Source: Pseudomonadota bacterium
Lineage (GTDB): Bacteria; Pseudomonadota; Alphaproteobacteria; Parvibaculales; Parvibaculaceae
Direction of reading: 5' to 3'
DNA: 6,978 nt
Assembly (NCBI GenBank): GCA_021780275.1
Contig: JAJXZC010000801.1
Coordinates: 5,523-12,500, forward strand
Positions 1-6,978 of this stretch are shown here, one piece after another. The notes below the pieces were generated by a model, which searched no databases, was not told the origin of the DNA, and saw only the letters and a list, made by a program, of their open reading frames with translations. The translations under genes and the position numbers were made by a program. Every line of letters starts with the position of its first letter. Position 1 is the first letter of the stretch.

Positions 1-283
1 TCGGCGTATTCCAAAGGTAGCCGGCGAGGACCATGCCGCCGCCCGCGATCCAGATCGCCGCAAAGAGGAGAACGCCGAGCTTGAGGACAAAACCTCGCTT
101 CGACGCCACGGAGTGGAGCAGGCCCGCAGCGGCGGGGCGGGATTCCGCAGCGCTCATCCGCGGCATGCGCCAGCGGCGGCGCGTCGAGCGCGGTTTCGTG
201 GATGGTTTCTCATCGAGTCGTGGCGGCAGGCCGTAGCGGTCGCGCCAATACTGCTCGTTCATGCTTACGGATTGACTACGCAT
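1..283 (-). CDS. N-terminal fragment of a single-pass membrane protein (type II topology), cut by the window edge
   Basis: An open minus-strand frame runs from an ATG at 283 to the window edge without a stop (94 codons seen). A second in-frame ATG lies at 262 and begins MNEQYWRDRYGLPPRL. The 283 start is preferred because AGGGACGG lies 9-16 nt upstream, while the 262 start has no recognisable ribosome-binding site; this choice is uncertain. The protein has a proline- and arginine-rich polar N-terminus (RSTRRRWR at residues 25-32 from the 262 start). One hydrophobic helix follows at about 58-83 (ending VLAGYLW), flanked by KR on its N-terminal side. By the positive-inside rule the N-terminus is cytoplasmic and the rest, not visible here, is periplasmic. 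This topology and the divergent EnvC-like gene would suit a class A penicillin-binding protein or another envelope enzyme, but no catalytic domain is in view and the family is not recognised. The opposite-strand frames over this stretch look like shadows. Confidence 0.62.
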   Translation of the reverse strand, partial: MRSQSVSMNEQYWRDRYGLPPRLDEKPSTKPRSTRRRWRMPRMSAAESRPAAAGLLHSVASKRGFVLKLGVLLFAAIWIAGGGMVLAGYLWNTP

Positions 284-537
284 TTTGTGCCGCCGTCCCT
301 CTCCCGCGGCCCCCTTGCGAATAACCATGCAGGGACGGGAAAGTGCCGGCGGAAGCCGGCGCAAATGTTTCAGATTGATCGCTTGAGCGCGCACAATGTG
401 CAACACGACATGCAAACACGATCAGGCTGAGCGCCATCGTGGAAGACGGAACAAAAACGAGTCCCGCGCGCTATTCCCCAACGGAGTATTTTGTTCGGGG
501 TAAGGATGGACCGCGTTCAGATCATCGCGGCGCTGCC
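284..537. other. Divergent intergenic region with inverted repeats
   Basis: This 254-bp stretch separates the divergently transcribed membrane-protein gene (minus) and the EnvC-like gene (plus), so both promoters should lie here. I could not find a convincing -35/-10 pair for either direction. It contains a GC-rich hairpin (343-362), an 8-bp complementary pair, CCGTCCCT (293-300) and AGGGACGG (331-338), and a small palindrome GCACAaTGTGC (391-401). The last 99 bases (439-537) are open in the frame of the downstream gene from a GTG. They have a mixed third-codon-position composition (about 45% G/C by my count), unlike the genes here, so I treat them as probably non-coding. Confidence 0.5.
343..362. 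repeat. GC-rich hairpin with a 4-nt loop
   Basis: GCCGGC (345-350) and GCCGGC (355-360) flank the loop GGAA. A further G-C pair and a T-G wobble extend the stem to 8 bp on the plus strand (343-350 with 355-362). Read on the plus strand the loop fits the GNRA tetraloop pattern. No T-tract follows in either direction, so it is not a standard intrinsic terminator. It lies in the divergent intergenic region and could be an RNA structure in one of the leaders or a DNA site. The role is unknown. Confidence 0.45.
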
Positions 538-541
538 ATGA
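506..541 (+). CDS. Possible 11-codon leader ORF overlapping the EnvC-like start
   Basis: The ATG at 506 is preceded by GGGGTAAGG, which gives it a better ribosome-binding context than the next gene has. The frame encodes MDRVQIIAALP and stops at TGA 539-541. That stop overlaps the ATG at 538-540 of the EnvC-like gene as ATGA, the classic arrangement for translational coupling. The downstream ATG has no Shine-Dalgarno of its own, so ribosomes terminating here could re-initiate on it. An ORF this short can easily arise by chance. The call rests only on this layout. Confidence 0.22.
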   Translation: MDRVQIIAALP

Positions 542-1326
542 GCGCCTTGCGGCATGTCGCAAATGTTTGCCTCGGCGCCGCCTGTCTCATCGGGTTTGGC
601 TTCGGCCTCGACCTCGATGAAGCGCGTGTTTTAGTTTCGTCGATATCGGTGGGGGAAGCGCCCGCGCCCAATCTCGGCGACTGCCTCCACAACGTCGACC
701 GGTCTTACTGGCCGCGCACCTATGCCGCCATCTGCAAGGATATTCGCGCAGGCATAGCGGCCGAACTGGCACCCGCCCCTGCCGCCGCCACGCCTCTTGC
801 GAGACCCCTGGTTGCGACGCCTGCGCCCCCGGTGCCGGCGGCTGCACCGCTCAGACCAGAGGTGTCGCAACGATCCCCCGGATCTCATTCGTGCAGCATC
901 AGCGAAACCGGTATGCTGACGATCCGTCAGGGTGACGAAATCCGCCGCCGCTCGGCGCAGGTTTCCGGCGCCTCTCCGGCAGTGCGGAATTCGGGCGGCC
1001 TCGCTCTCGGCGTGCCCCCGAATTGCGATCTTGAAAGCCCCGTCAGCGGACGCGTTCTCTTTGCGGGCGAGTTCAAGGGCTACAGGAGCGTTCTCATTAT
1101 CGGCCTGCCGGGTGGACACCGGCTTGTGATCGCCGGCCTTGGGGCGCTGGCCGTCAGGCGCGGGGAAACTGTCGCGCGTGGGCAGATCCTCGCCGCGAGT
1201 TCAGCCGATGCTGCGCCGGCGCTCGCCACGGCCTTTGGCGGCGAGGCGGCATCGCTGATCTATTTCGATATGAGAAATCGCGAAGGGGGCGCGGAACCGC
1301 TCCCCTGGATCGCCGCGTCGAGCTGA
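538..1326 (+). CDS. EnvC-like protein with degenerate LytM/M23 domain
   Basis: The predicted product has 262 aa from the ATG at 538. A GTG at 439 would add 33 residues, but that extension has poor third-position GC, hides the hydrophobic N-terminus and lacks a clear ribosome site. Residues 8-25 are hydrophobic (a signal peptide or anchor), so the protein is probably exported to the periplasm. A conserved-looking stretch with cysteines at 49 and 66 (CLHNVDRSYW...AIC) follows. Next come a proline/alanine-rich linker (about 77-106) and a further pair of cysteines (C119, C163). The C-terminal domain (about 165-260) resembles the LytM domain of EnvC-type murein hydrolase activators: SPVSGRVLFAGEFKGY at 167-182, VIAGLGALAVRRGETVARGQ at 197-216, and IYFDMRNREGGAEPLPWI at 241-258. 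The metal-binding HxxxD and HxH motifs of active M23 peptidases are absent, as in EnvC, so it probably has no hydrolase activity and may bind or activate a partner enzyme. Unlike EnvC it has no long coiled coil. The specific role is inferred. Confidence 0.75.
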   Translation: MSALRHVANVCLGAACLIGFGFGLDLDEARVLVSSISVGEAPAPNLGDCLHNVDRSYWPRTYAAICKDIRAGIAAELAPAPAAATPLARPLVATPAPPVPAAAPLRPEVSQRSPGSHSCSISETGMLTIRQGDEIRRRSAQVSGASPAVRNSGGLALGVPPNCDLESPVSGRVLFAGEFKGYRSVLIIGLPGGHRLVIAGLGALAVRRGETVARGQILAASSADAAPALATAFGGEAASLIYFDMRNREGGAEPLPWIAASS

Positions 1327-1359
1327 CGCTAGACGGCGGCGTTCGCCAGCCGCCTGGCG
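1311..1359. other. Two tandem hairpins at the convergent gene ends
   Basis: CGCCGCGTC (1311-1319) pairs with GACGGCGGCG (1332-1341), giving nine base pairs with one bulged G (1335). The 12-nt loop (1320-1331) contains both stop codons: TGA of the plus-strand gene (1324-1326) and TAG of the minus-strand gene (1331-1329). A second hairpin, CGCCAG (1344-1349) with CTGGCG (1354-1359), lies just beyond, within the last codons of the minus-strand gene. Neither is followed by a T-tract in either direction, so this is not a canonical intrinsic terminator. It may act as a weak bidirectional barrier or RNA 3' end stabiliser. In GC-rich coding sequence it may also be chance. Confidence 0.35.
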
Positions 1360-2153
1360 CGCATGCTCCAGAAGGCCCAGACCGCCGAGCCGACAATACG
1401 CATGATGAAGCCATGGGGCTTCAATCCCGCCGCCTTGCCGACCATGGAGACGAGCCGGTCTACATGCTGGCGGCGATAAAGACCAAGCGCGCGCTTCTCG
1501 TACGCCTTGGCGAAACGTGCCCGCTCGTAGGGCACACTGCCATCGGCAGGCGTGTTGGCGGAGTAATAGGCGCAGGCCAGTTCGTCGTCATCGGCTTCGG
1601 AGACGCGCCCGATCGCAATGCGCGCACGTGCGAGCACCGAGGGCTGATCCTCGCCGAGCGCGTTGAACTGGTCGTAGAAAAGCTTGTAGTGGCGGAACTC
1701 ATCCGCCGCGACATTGGCGGCGATCTGTTTCAGCACGGGTTCGTCCGTCGCATCCTTGATCGCCGTGTAATAGGAGGACGTGCCGCTCTCCACTACGCAG
1801 CGCGCAACCAGCTCACCCGCGCGGCTGCCGCGCACCGACTGGATCGCATCGGTCGGGATCGCGTAGCCCTCGCGGAATCGCTTGAAGGCCGCCTCAAAAT
1901 TAAAGGTCGGATCGGCAAGCTCGGCCCAACGGGCGAGCGCGGCGCCATGCTGCACCTCCTCCTCGCCCCAGCGACGGACGATTTCCTTCACGTCCGGCCG
2001 ATCGGAGAAGACATTGCATAGATAGGTGACGTAGTCGGGCGCGTTGTACTCGACCATGGCCGCCGCCTTCACCGCGCGCAGAATATCCTGATCGACCTTG
2101 GAAGCGTCGAAATCCGCCCATTTGATATCGTCGAGTGTCCAGTGACGGCTCAT
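1329..2153 (-). CDS. Ferritin-like di-iron protein of unknown function
   Basis: The product is 274 aa from the ATG at 2153. That start has GGA seven bases upstream and leaves a leader of about 50 nt after the predicted promoter. An upstream in-frame ATG at 2207 would fall at the predicted transcription start and has no ribosome site. The sequence shows the full six-ligand set of a carboxylate-bridged di-iron four-helix bundle: E35 (VEYNAPDY), E66 and H69 (EEEVQHGAAL), E122 (VVESGTSSYY), and E152 and H155 (DEFRHYKLF). The two Glu-to-ExxH spacings are nearly equal (31 and 30 residues), as in ferritin-like oxidase/oxygenase folds. A C-terminal hydrophobic segment (about 248-263, GFIMRIVGSAVWAFW) followed by RARR could attach it to the membrane. 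Relatives include rubrerythrin-like proteins, acyl-ACP desaturases and MiaE-like hydroxylases, but the substrate cannot be read from the sequence. It lies behind the atp operon but is separated from it by a terminator and has its own promoter, so a functional link to ATP synthase is not implied. Confidence 0.85.
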   Translation of the reverse strand: MSRHWTLDDIKWADFDASKVDQDILRAVKAAAMVEYNAPDYVTYLCNVFSDRPDVKEIVRRWGEEEVQHGAALARWAELADPTFNFEAAFKRFREGYAIPTDAIQSVRGSRAGELVARCVVESGTSSYYTAIKDATDEPVLKQIAANVAADEFRHYKLFYDQFNALGEDQPSVLARARIAIGRVSEADDDELACAYYSANTPADGSVPYERARFAKAYEKRALGLYRRQHVDRLVSMVGKAAGLKPHGFIMRIVGSAVWAFWSMRARRLANAAV

Positions 2154-2212
2154 CTTCCGATCCAGCTTTTCTACGTTCTGCTTCCCCGGCCCTCTAACAA
2201 GCACCATGAGGA

Positions 2213-2241
2213 ACTATATCGCAATGGCGCCAACGGGTTAA
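2213..2241 (-). promoter_or_regulatory. Sigma70-like promoter for the ferritin-like gene
   Basis: On the minus strand, TTAACC (2241-2236; consensus TTGACA, four of six) is followed by a 17-bp spacer and TATAGT (2218-2213; consensus TATAAT, five of six). Transcription would begin near 2206, about 50 nt before the chosen ATG at 2153. It lies directly downstream of the atp terminator, in the only non-coding gap where this gene could have its own promoter. Confidence 0.55.
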
Positions 2242-2277
2242 GGCTGCAACACGCGCCAAAAAACCGCAGCATCGCCC

Positions 2278-2312
2278 AAAAAAACAAAGGGCGGCGCCTA
2301 GGCACCGCCCTT
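2278..2312 (-). terminator. Intrinsic terminator of the atp operon
   Basis: Read on the minus strand, AAGGGCGGTGC and GCGCCGCCCTT form an 11-bp stem (2312-2302 with 2297-2287) around the loop CTAG. A T-rich tail (TGTTTTTTT, 2286-2278) follows at once. One pair is a G-U wobble in minus-strand RNA but would be a C-A mismatch in plus-strand RNA. Together with the one-sided T-tract this fixes the direction as minus. It sits about 25 bp after the atpC stop, so it ends the atp transcript and separates it from the ferritin-like gene. Confidence 0.93.
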
Positions 2313-2336
2313 CGATATATGGATTTTCGAGGAGCC

Positions 2337-2735
2337 TCAGAGGACCAGACGCATCTGCTTCAGATGGTCGAGCTTCTCCTGCGCCACCAGCCGGGCGTCG
2401 TCGCTCCTAGCGTCGGCGACATCTTCCTCGGCATAGCCGATTTCGAGATCGAGCTTCGCCTGATCGAGTTCCTCGACCGGGATCGTGTACTCGGCCAGAA
2501 CCGTGAGACCCGACGGCGTCACTTCCGCAAACCCGCCCCGCACGAAAATGCGGCGCTGCGGCTTGCCGGCCTCGTCGACATTGATCACACCCGGACGAAG
2601 CGTCGTCATCATGGGCGAGTGACCGGCCAGAACGCCAAAGTCGCCTTCCTTGCCGGGCACGGTCACCATGTCGACATTCTCCGAGAGGAGAAGCCGTTCC
2701 GGGGACACGAGGTCGAAATGCAGCTTATCGGCCAT
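2337..2735 (-). CDS. atpC: ATP synthase F1 epsilon subunit
   Basis: Epsilon subunit of the F1 sector (132 aa, normal for alphaproteobacteria). It binds the gamma stalk at the membrane-facing end of F1, couples rotation to the c-ring, and in many bacteria restrains ATP hydrolysis. The N-terminal beta-sandwich (about 1-85) carries the family signature VPGKEGDFGVLAGHSP (26-41) and FVRGGFAEV (64-72). The C-terminal part (about 86-132) is the helical hairpin, rich in charged residues and ending QEKLDHLKQMRLVL. The start at 2735 is 25 bp after the atpD stop and is preceded by AGGA at a usable distance. It is the last gene of the operon; the terminator follows. Confidence 0.97.
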   Translation of the reverse strand: MADKLHFDLVSPERLLLSENVDMVTVPGKEGDFGVLAGHSPMMTTLRPGVINVDEAGKPQRRIFVRGGFAEVTPSGLTVLAEYTIPVEELDQAKLDLEIGYAEEDVADARSDDARLVAQEKLDHLKQMRLVL

Positions 2736-2760
2736 GAGGCTCGTTCCGTCCTAGATCTGC

Positions 2761-4206
<1,446 letters not shown>

Positions 4207-4232
4207 TTAATCTTCCCGTCAGGGGCAAGTCT

Positions 4233-5117
4233 TTAGAGGGCTTCGGCGCCCGAAATGATTTCGATCAGTTCTTTGGTGATCATCGCCTGACGCGAGCGGT
4301 TGTAGGTGATCTGGAGCTTCTTGATCATCTCGCCCGCATTGCGCGTCGCGTTGTCCATCGCAGACATCTTGGCACCGAACTCGCCCGCCACATTCTCGAG
4401 GAGCGCCTTGAAGACCTGCACCGCGAGATTGCGCGGAAGCAGATCCTTCAGGATTTCGGCTTCGTCCGGCTCGTAATCGTAAACGGCGCCACCAAGGTCG
4501 ACACCGCCTTGGCCCCCGGCCGGCACGCTCGCCGGAATGAGCTGCTGCGCCGTCGGTATCTGTGTCACTACGTTGACGAACTTCGAGAAGAAGATCGTCG
4601 CGACGTCGAACTCGCCCGCGTCGAACATGCCACGCACAGCCTGCGCGATCTCTTCAGCCTGGGCAAAACCGATCGAGCGAAGTCCGGTGAACTCGTAGCT
4701 CTTCACGATCTTGTCGCCGAAAAGGCGCTTCAGCGCATCGCGGCCCTTGCGGCCGACGGTGACGATCTTCACCGTCTTGCCGTCGCGCTGGAGCTTGTAG
4801 ATGTGCTCACGCGCGAGACGCGAGATCGACGAGTTGAAACCACCGCAGAGACCGCGATCGGCGGTCGCCACGATCACGAGATGGACCTGATCGCTGCCCG
4901 TGCCCGCGAGGAGCTTCGGAGCGTCGTCACGGCCCGCCATTCCCGCAGCGAGATTGGCAAGCACATTGTCCATGCGCGTCGCATAGGGACGCGCCGCTTC
5001 CGCAGCTTCCTGCGCACGACGAAGCTTCGCGGCGGCGACCATCTGCATCGCCTTCGTGATCTTCTGCGTCGCCTTTACGCTCGCGATGCGGTTTCTTAGG
5101 TCTTTGAGGCTCGCCAT
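4233..5117 (-). CDS. atpG: ATP synthase F1 gamma subunit
   Basis: Gamma subunit (294 aa), the central rotating shaft that passes the motion of the c-ring to the catalytic beta subunits. The N-terminal helix is typical ([20 protein letters not shown], then [16 protein letters not shown]). The Rossmann-like middle domain contains the family motif [12 protein letters not shown] (87-98). The C-terminal helix, which forms the coiled coil with the N-terminal one, includes [11 protein letters not shown] (251-261) and [20 protein letters not shown] (268-287). Both helices that enter the alpha/beta hexamer are intact. The ATG is 22 bp after the atpA stop, with AAGG a few bases upstream. Confidence 0.98.
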   Translation of the reverse strand: MASLKDLRNRIASVKATQKITKAMQMVAAAKLRRAQEAAEAARPYATRMDNVLANLAAGMAGRDDAPKLLAGTGSDQVHLVIVATADRGLCGGFNSSISRLAREHIYKLQRDGKTVKIVTVGRKGRDALKRLFGDKIVKSYEFTGLRSIGFAQAEEIAQAVRGMFDAGEFDVATIFFSKFVNVVTQIPTAQQLIPASVPAGGQGGVDLGGAVYDYEPDEAEILKDLLPRNLAVQVFKALLENVAGEFGAKMSAMDNATRNAGEMIKKLQITYNRSRQAMITKELIEIISGAEAL

Positions 5118-5139
5118 GAGGCCTTACCCGGTTCTTAGA

Positions 5140-6669
5140 TCAGGCAAACGCCTTGGTGAAGCTTTCGACCGCCGCCTTGAGCTTGGCTTCCGTGTCGTTC
5201 GAGACCTGCTTCTCGGTGCGGATCGCATCGAGAATGCCGGTGTGGCTCGTGCGGATATTGCGCAGAAGCTCCTGCTCGTAACGACCGACATCGGAGACCG
5301 GAAGCTTGTCGAGATAGCCGTTCACGCCGGCATAGATCACGACCACCTGCTCTTCGACCTTGAGGGGCGAGAACTGGGGCTGCTTCAGCAGTTCCGTCAG
5401 GCGCGAGCCGCGGTTCAGAAGGCGCTGCGTCGCGGCGTCAAGATCGGAGCCGAACTGCGCGAAGGCCGCCATTTCGCGGTACTGCGCGAGTTCGCCTTTG
5501 ATCTTGCCGGCAACCTGCTTCATCGCCTTGATCTGGGCGGACGAACCGACGCGCGACACGGAGAGACCGACGTTCACCGCCGGACGGATGCCCTGATAGA
5601 AGAGATCCGTCTCGAGGAAGATCTGGCCGTCCGTGATCGAAATCACGTTGGTCGGAATGTAGGCCGACACGTCGTTCGCCTGCGTCTCGATGATCGGGAG
5701 AGCGGTGAGCGAACCCTTGCCGTTCTCGTCGTTGAGCTTCGCGGCGCGCTCGAGCAGACGGGAATGGAGATAGAAAACGTCGCCCGGATAGGCTTCGCGT
5801 CCCGGCGGACGACGCAGCAGAAGCGACATCTGGCGGTAAGCAACGGCCTGCTTGGACAGATCGTCATAGACGACGAGGCCGTGCATACCGTTGTCGCGGA
5901 AATATTCGCCCATGGTGCAGCCGGCGAACGGCGCCAGGAACTGCAGCGGCGCCGGCTCGGAGGCCGTCGCGGCGACGATGATCGTGTACTGAAGGGCGCC
6001 GTTTTCTTCCAGCGTCTTCACGATCTGCGCAACCGTCGAGCGCTTCTGGCCGATGGCGACGTAGATGCAATAGAGCTTCTGACCTTCGTCGTCGCCCTGG
6101 TTGAGCGGCTTCTGGTTCAGGATGGCGTCGATGGCGATGGCCGTCTTGCCGGTCTGGCGGTCACCGATGATCAGCTCGCGCTGGCCACGGCCGATCGGGA
6201 TCAGCGCGTCGATGGCCTTGAGACCCGTTTGCATCGGCTCATGCACCGACTTGCGGGGAATGATGCCCGGCGCCTTGACGTCGACGCGACGGCGCTCGTC
6301 CGACACGATCGGACCCTTGCCGTCGATCGGGTTGCCGAGCGGGTCGACGACGCGGCCGAGAAGGCCCTTGCCGACCGGCACGTCCACGATGGAGCCCGTG
6401 CGCTTCACCGTATCGCCTTCTTTAATGTCGCGGTCGTTACCGAAGATAACGATGCCGACATTGTCGCTTTCAAGGTTCAGCGCCATGCCGCGGATGCCGC
6501 CCGGAAACTCGACCATTTCGCCCGCCTGGACGTTGTCGAGACCGTAAACGCGAGCAATACCGTCACCGACGGAGAGCACCTGGCCGATCTCCGAGACCTG
6601 CGCTTCCGCGCCGAACCCTTTGATCTGCTGCTTGAGGATTGCGGAAATTTCCGCAGCCTGAATGTCCAT
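5140..6669 (-). CDS. atpA: ATP synthase F1 alpha subunit
   Basis: Alpha subunit (509 aa), which alternates with beta in the F1 hexamer, binds nucleotide at non-catalytic sites and supplies the arginine finger to the catalytic sites. The N-terminus ([20 protein letters not shown]) is the usual stator-binding helix. The beta-barrel with [20 protein letters not shown] (29-48) follows. The P-loop GDRQTGKT is at 169-176, the Walker B region LVVYDD at 265-270 and the arginine finger R373 in [12 protein letters not shown]. The C-terminal helical domain is complete. The ATG shares one base with the atpH stop (TGATG), and AGAGG lies just upstream, so translation of the two genes is probably coupled. 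Confidence 0.99.
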   Translation of the reverse strand: MDIQAAEISAILKQQIKGFGAEAQVSEIGQVLSVGDGIARVYGLDNVQAGEMVEFPGGIRGMALNLESDNVGIVIFGNDRDIKEGDTVKRTGSIVDVPVGKGLLGRVVDPLGNPIDGKGPIVSDERRRVDVKAPGIIPRKSVHEPMQTGLKAIDALIPIGRGQRELIIGDRQTGKTAIAIDAILNQKPLNQGDDEGQKLYCIYVAIGQKRSTVAQIVKTLEENGALQYTIIVAATASEPAPLQFLAPFAGCTMGEYFRDNGMHGLVVYDDLSKQAVAYRQMSLLLRRPPGREAYPGDVFYLHSRLLERAAKLNDENGKGSLTALPIIETQANDVSAYIPTNVISITDGQIFLETDLFYQGIRPAVNVGLSVSRVGSSAQIKAMKQVAGKIKGELAQYREMAAFAQFGSDLDAATQRLLNRGSRLTELLKQPQFSPLKVEEQVVVIYAGVNGYLDKLPVSDVGRYEQELLRNIRTSHTGILDAIRTEKQVSNDTEAKLKAAVESFTKAFA

Positions 6670-6978
6670 CAGGAGGCCTCTTTCATGGCAAGCTTGAGAG
6701 AATTGAGCTTGGTCTTGAGAGACGAATCGATCATCCGGCTCCCGACCTTGACGATGAGCCCACCGAGGAGCCCCTCATCGACGCGTGTATTGATAAGAAC
6801 ATCGCGCCCCGTCGCAGCCTTGAGCGCCGTCTTGAGGCTCGAAAGCTGTGCATCGGAGAGCGGATGGGCAGAAGTCACATCGGCCGACACCTCGCCACGC
6901 TTGGCGGCGAGAAGACGGTTGAAACCCGTGATCATGTCCGGCAGCGCAAAAAGGCGCCGGCGCTTGACCACAAGGCCG
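6669..6978 (-). CDS. atpH: ATP synthase F1 delta subunit (OSCP), C-terminal part
   Basis: About 102 residues of the delta subunit, cut by the right window edge. The frame stays open to base 6978, and the GTG at 6971 is internal, not a start: residues read [16 protein letters not shown], which belongs to the middle of delta proteins. The family normally has about 180-190 residues, so nearly half is missing here only because of the window boundary. Visible family features are the [12 protein letters not shown] helix, the [19 protein letters not shown] segment and the C-terminal motif [20 protein letters not shown], followed by the terminal helix. Delta joins the F1 head to the peripheral stalk (b subunits). 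The TGA overlaps the atpA start by one base. The operon promoter would lie upstream of this gene, outside the window. Confidence 0.97.
   Translation of the reverse strand, partial: GLVVKRRRLFALPDMITGFNRLLAAKRGEVSADVTSAHPLSDAQLSSLKTALKAATGRDVLINTRVDEGLLGGLIVKVGSRMIDSSLKTKLNSLKLAMKEAS

Noticed and set aside
113..430. Plus-strand frames at 33-236 and 113-430
   Set aside because: They are antisense to a minus-strand frame with a convincing transmembrane helix. Their products are irregular and arginine-rich, without domain features.
439..537. N-terminal extension of the EnvC-like protein from a GTG start
   Set aside because: Not fully excluded, but the 33 codons have mixed third positions unlike the rest of the gene, no clear ribosome site, and would bury the hydrophobic N-terminus.
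631..1119. Minus-strand frame antisense to the EnvC-like gene
   Set aside because: The plus strand shows a recognisable LytM-type domain, while the antisense product is low-complexity and Arg/Gly-rich.
1413..2021. 202-codon plus-strand frame antisense to the ferritin-like gene
   Set aside because: The minus-strand frame carries a complete di-iron motif set and a promoter. The antisense frame has no recognisable motif and is low-complexity, with many Arg, Gly and Leu residues.
2154..2207. 18-residue N-terminal extension of the ferritin-like protein from the ATG at 2207
   Set aside because: That ATG lies at the predicted transcription start and has no Shine-Dalgarno; the ATG at 2153 has one and a normal leader.
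5118..6685. AGGCCTC sequence just before both the atpA and atpG starts
   Set aside because: The motif is short and can be explained by similar ribosome-binding contexts; not enough to call a regulatory repeat.

Overview
The window (about 7 kb, GC-rich) carries most of an F1 ATP synthase operon of alphaproteobacterial type on the minus strand. Next to it are three less familiar genes: a di-iron ferritin-like protein, a short EnvC/LytM-like envelope protein, and the N-terminus of a single-pass membrane protein cut by the left edge. The AtpA, AtpD and AtpG sequences and the gene order atpH-A-G-D-C without F0 genes between them fit an alphaproteobacterium, probably in or near the Hyphomicrobiales/Parvibaculum group. 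I cannot fix the genus from sequence alone.

Right to left (the direction of transcription): 6978-6669 is the C-terminal part of atpH (delta), whose stop overlaps the atpA start by one base (TGATG). Then come atpA (alpha, 509 aa), atpG (gamma, 294 aa), atpD (beta, 478 aa) and atpC (epsilon, 132 aa), with gaps of 22-35 bp and no internal terminator. All catalytic motifs are intact. A strong intrinsic terminator at 2312-2278 closes the operon. Its promoter lies outside the window, upstream of atpH, and no F0 genes (atpI/B/E/F) are visible.

After the terminator a sigma70-like promoter (2241-2213) drives a separate minus-strand gene (2153-1329). It encodes a four-helix-bundle protein with the full six-residue carboxylate-bridged di-iron ligand set and a hydrophobic C-terminal segment. 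Its function is unknown. It converges on a plus-strand gene (538-1326) with only 2 bp between the two stop codons. Both stops sit in the loop of a GC-rich hairpin. The plus-strand gene encodes a short, apparently exported protein with a degenerate LytM/M23 domain of the EnvC type, lacking the zinc-binding histidines.

Divergent from it, and truncated by the window start, is a minus-strand reading frame (283-1) for a protein with a basic cytoplasmic N-terminus and one transmembrane helix. This is a topology shared with class A penicillin-binding proteins, among others. The intergenic stretch 284-537 holds several inverted repeats. One of them could pair with the ribosome-binding region of the minus-strand gene.

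Most of the window is conserved housekeeping sequence. I do not see a defence system, mobile element, CRISPR array, RNA gene or any clearly new multi-gene system. The more interesting items are the uncharacterised di-iron protein, the inactive-looking EnvC-like protein and the small regulatory structures around them.
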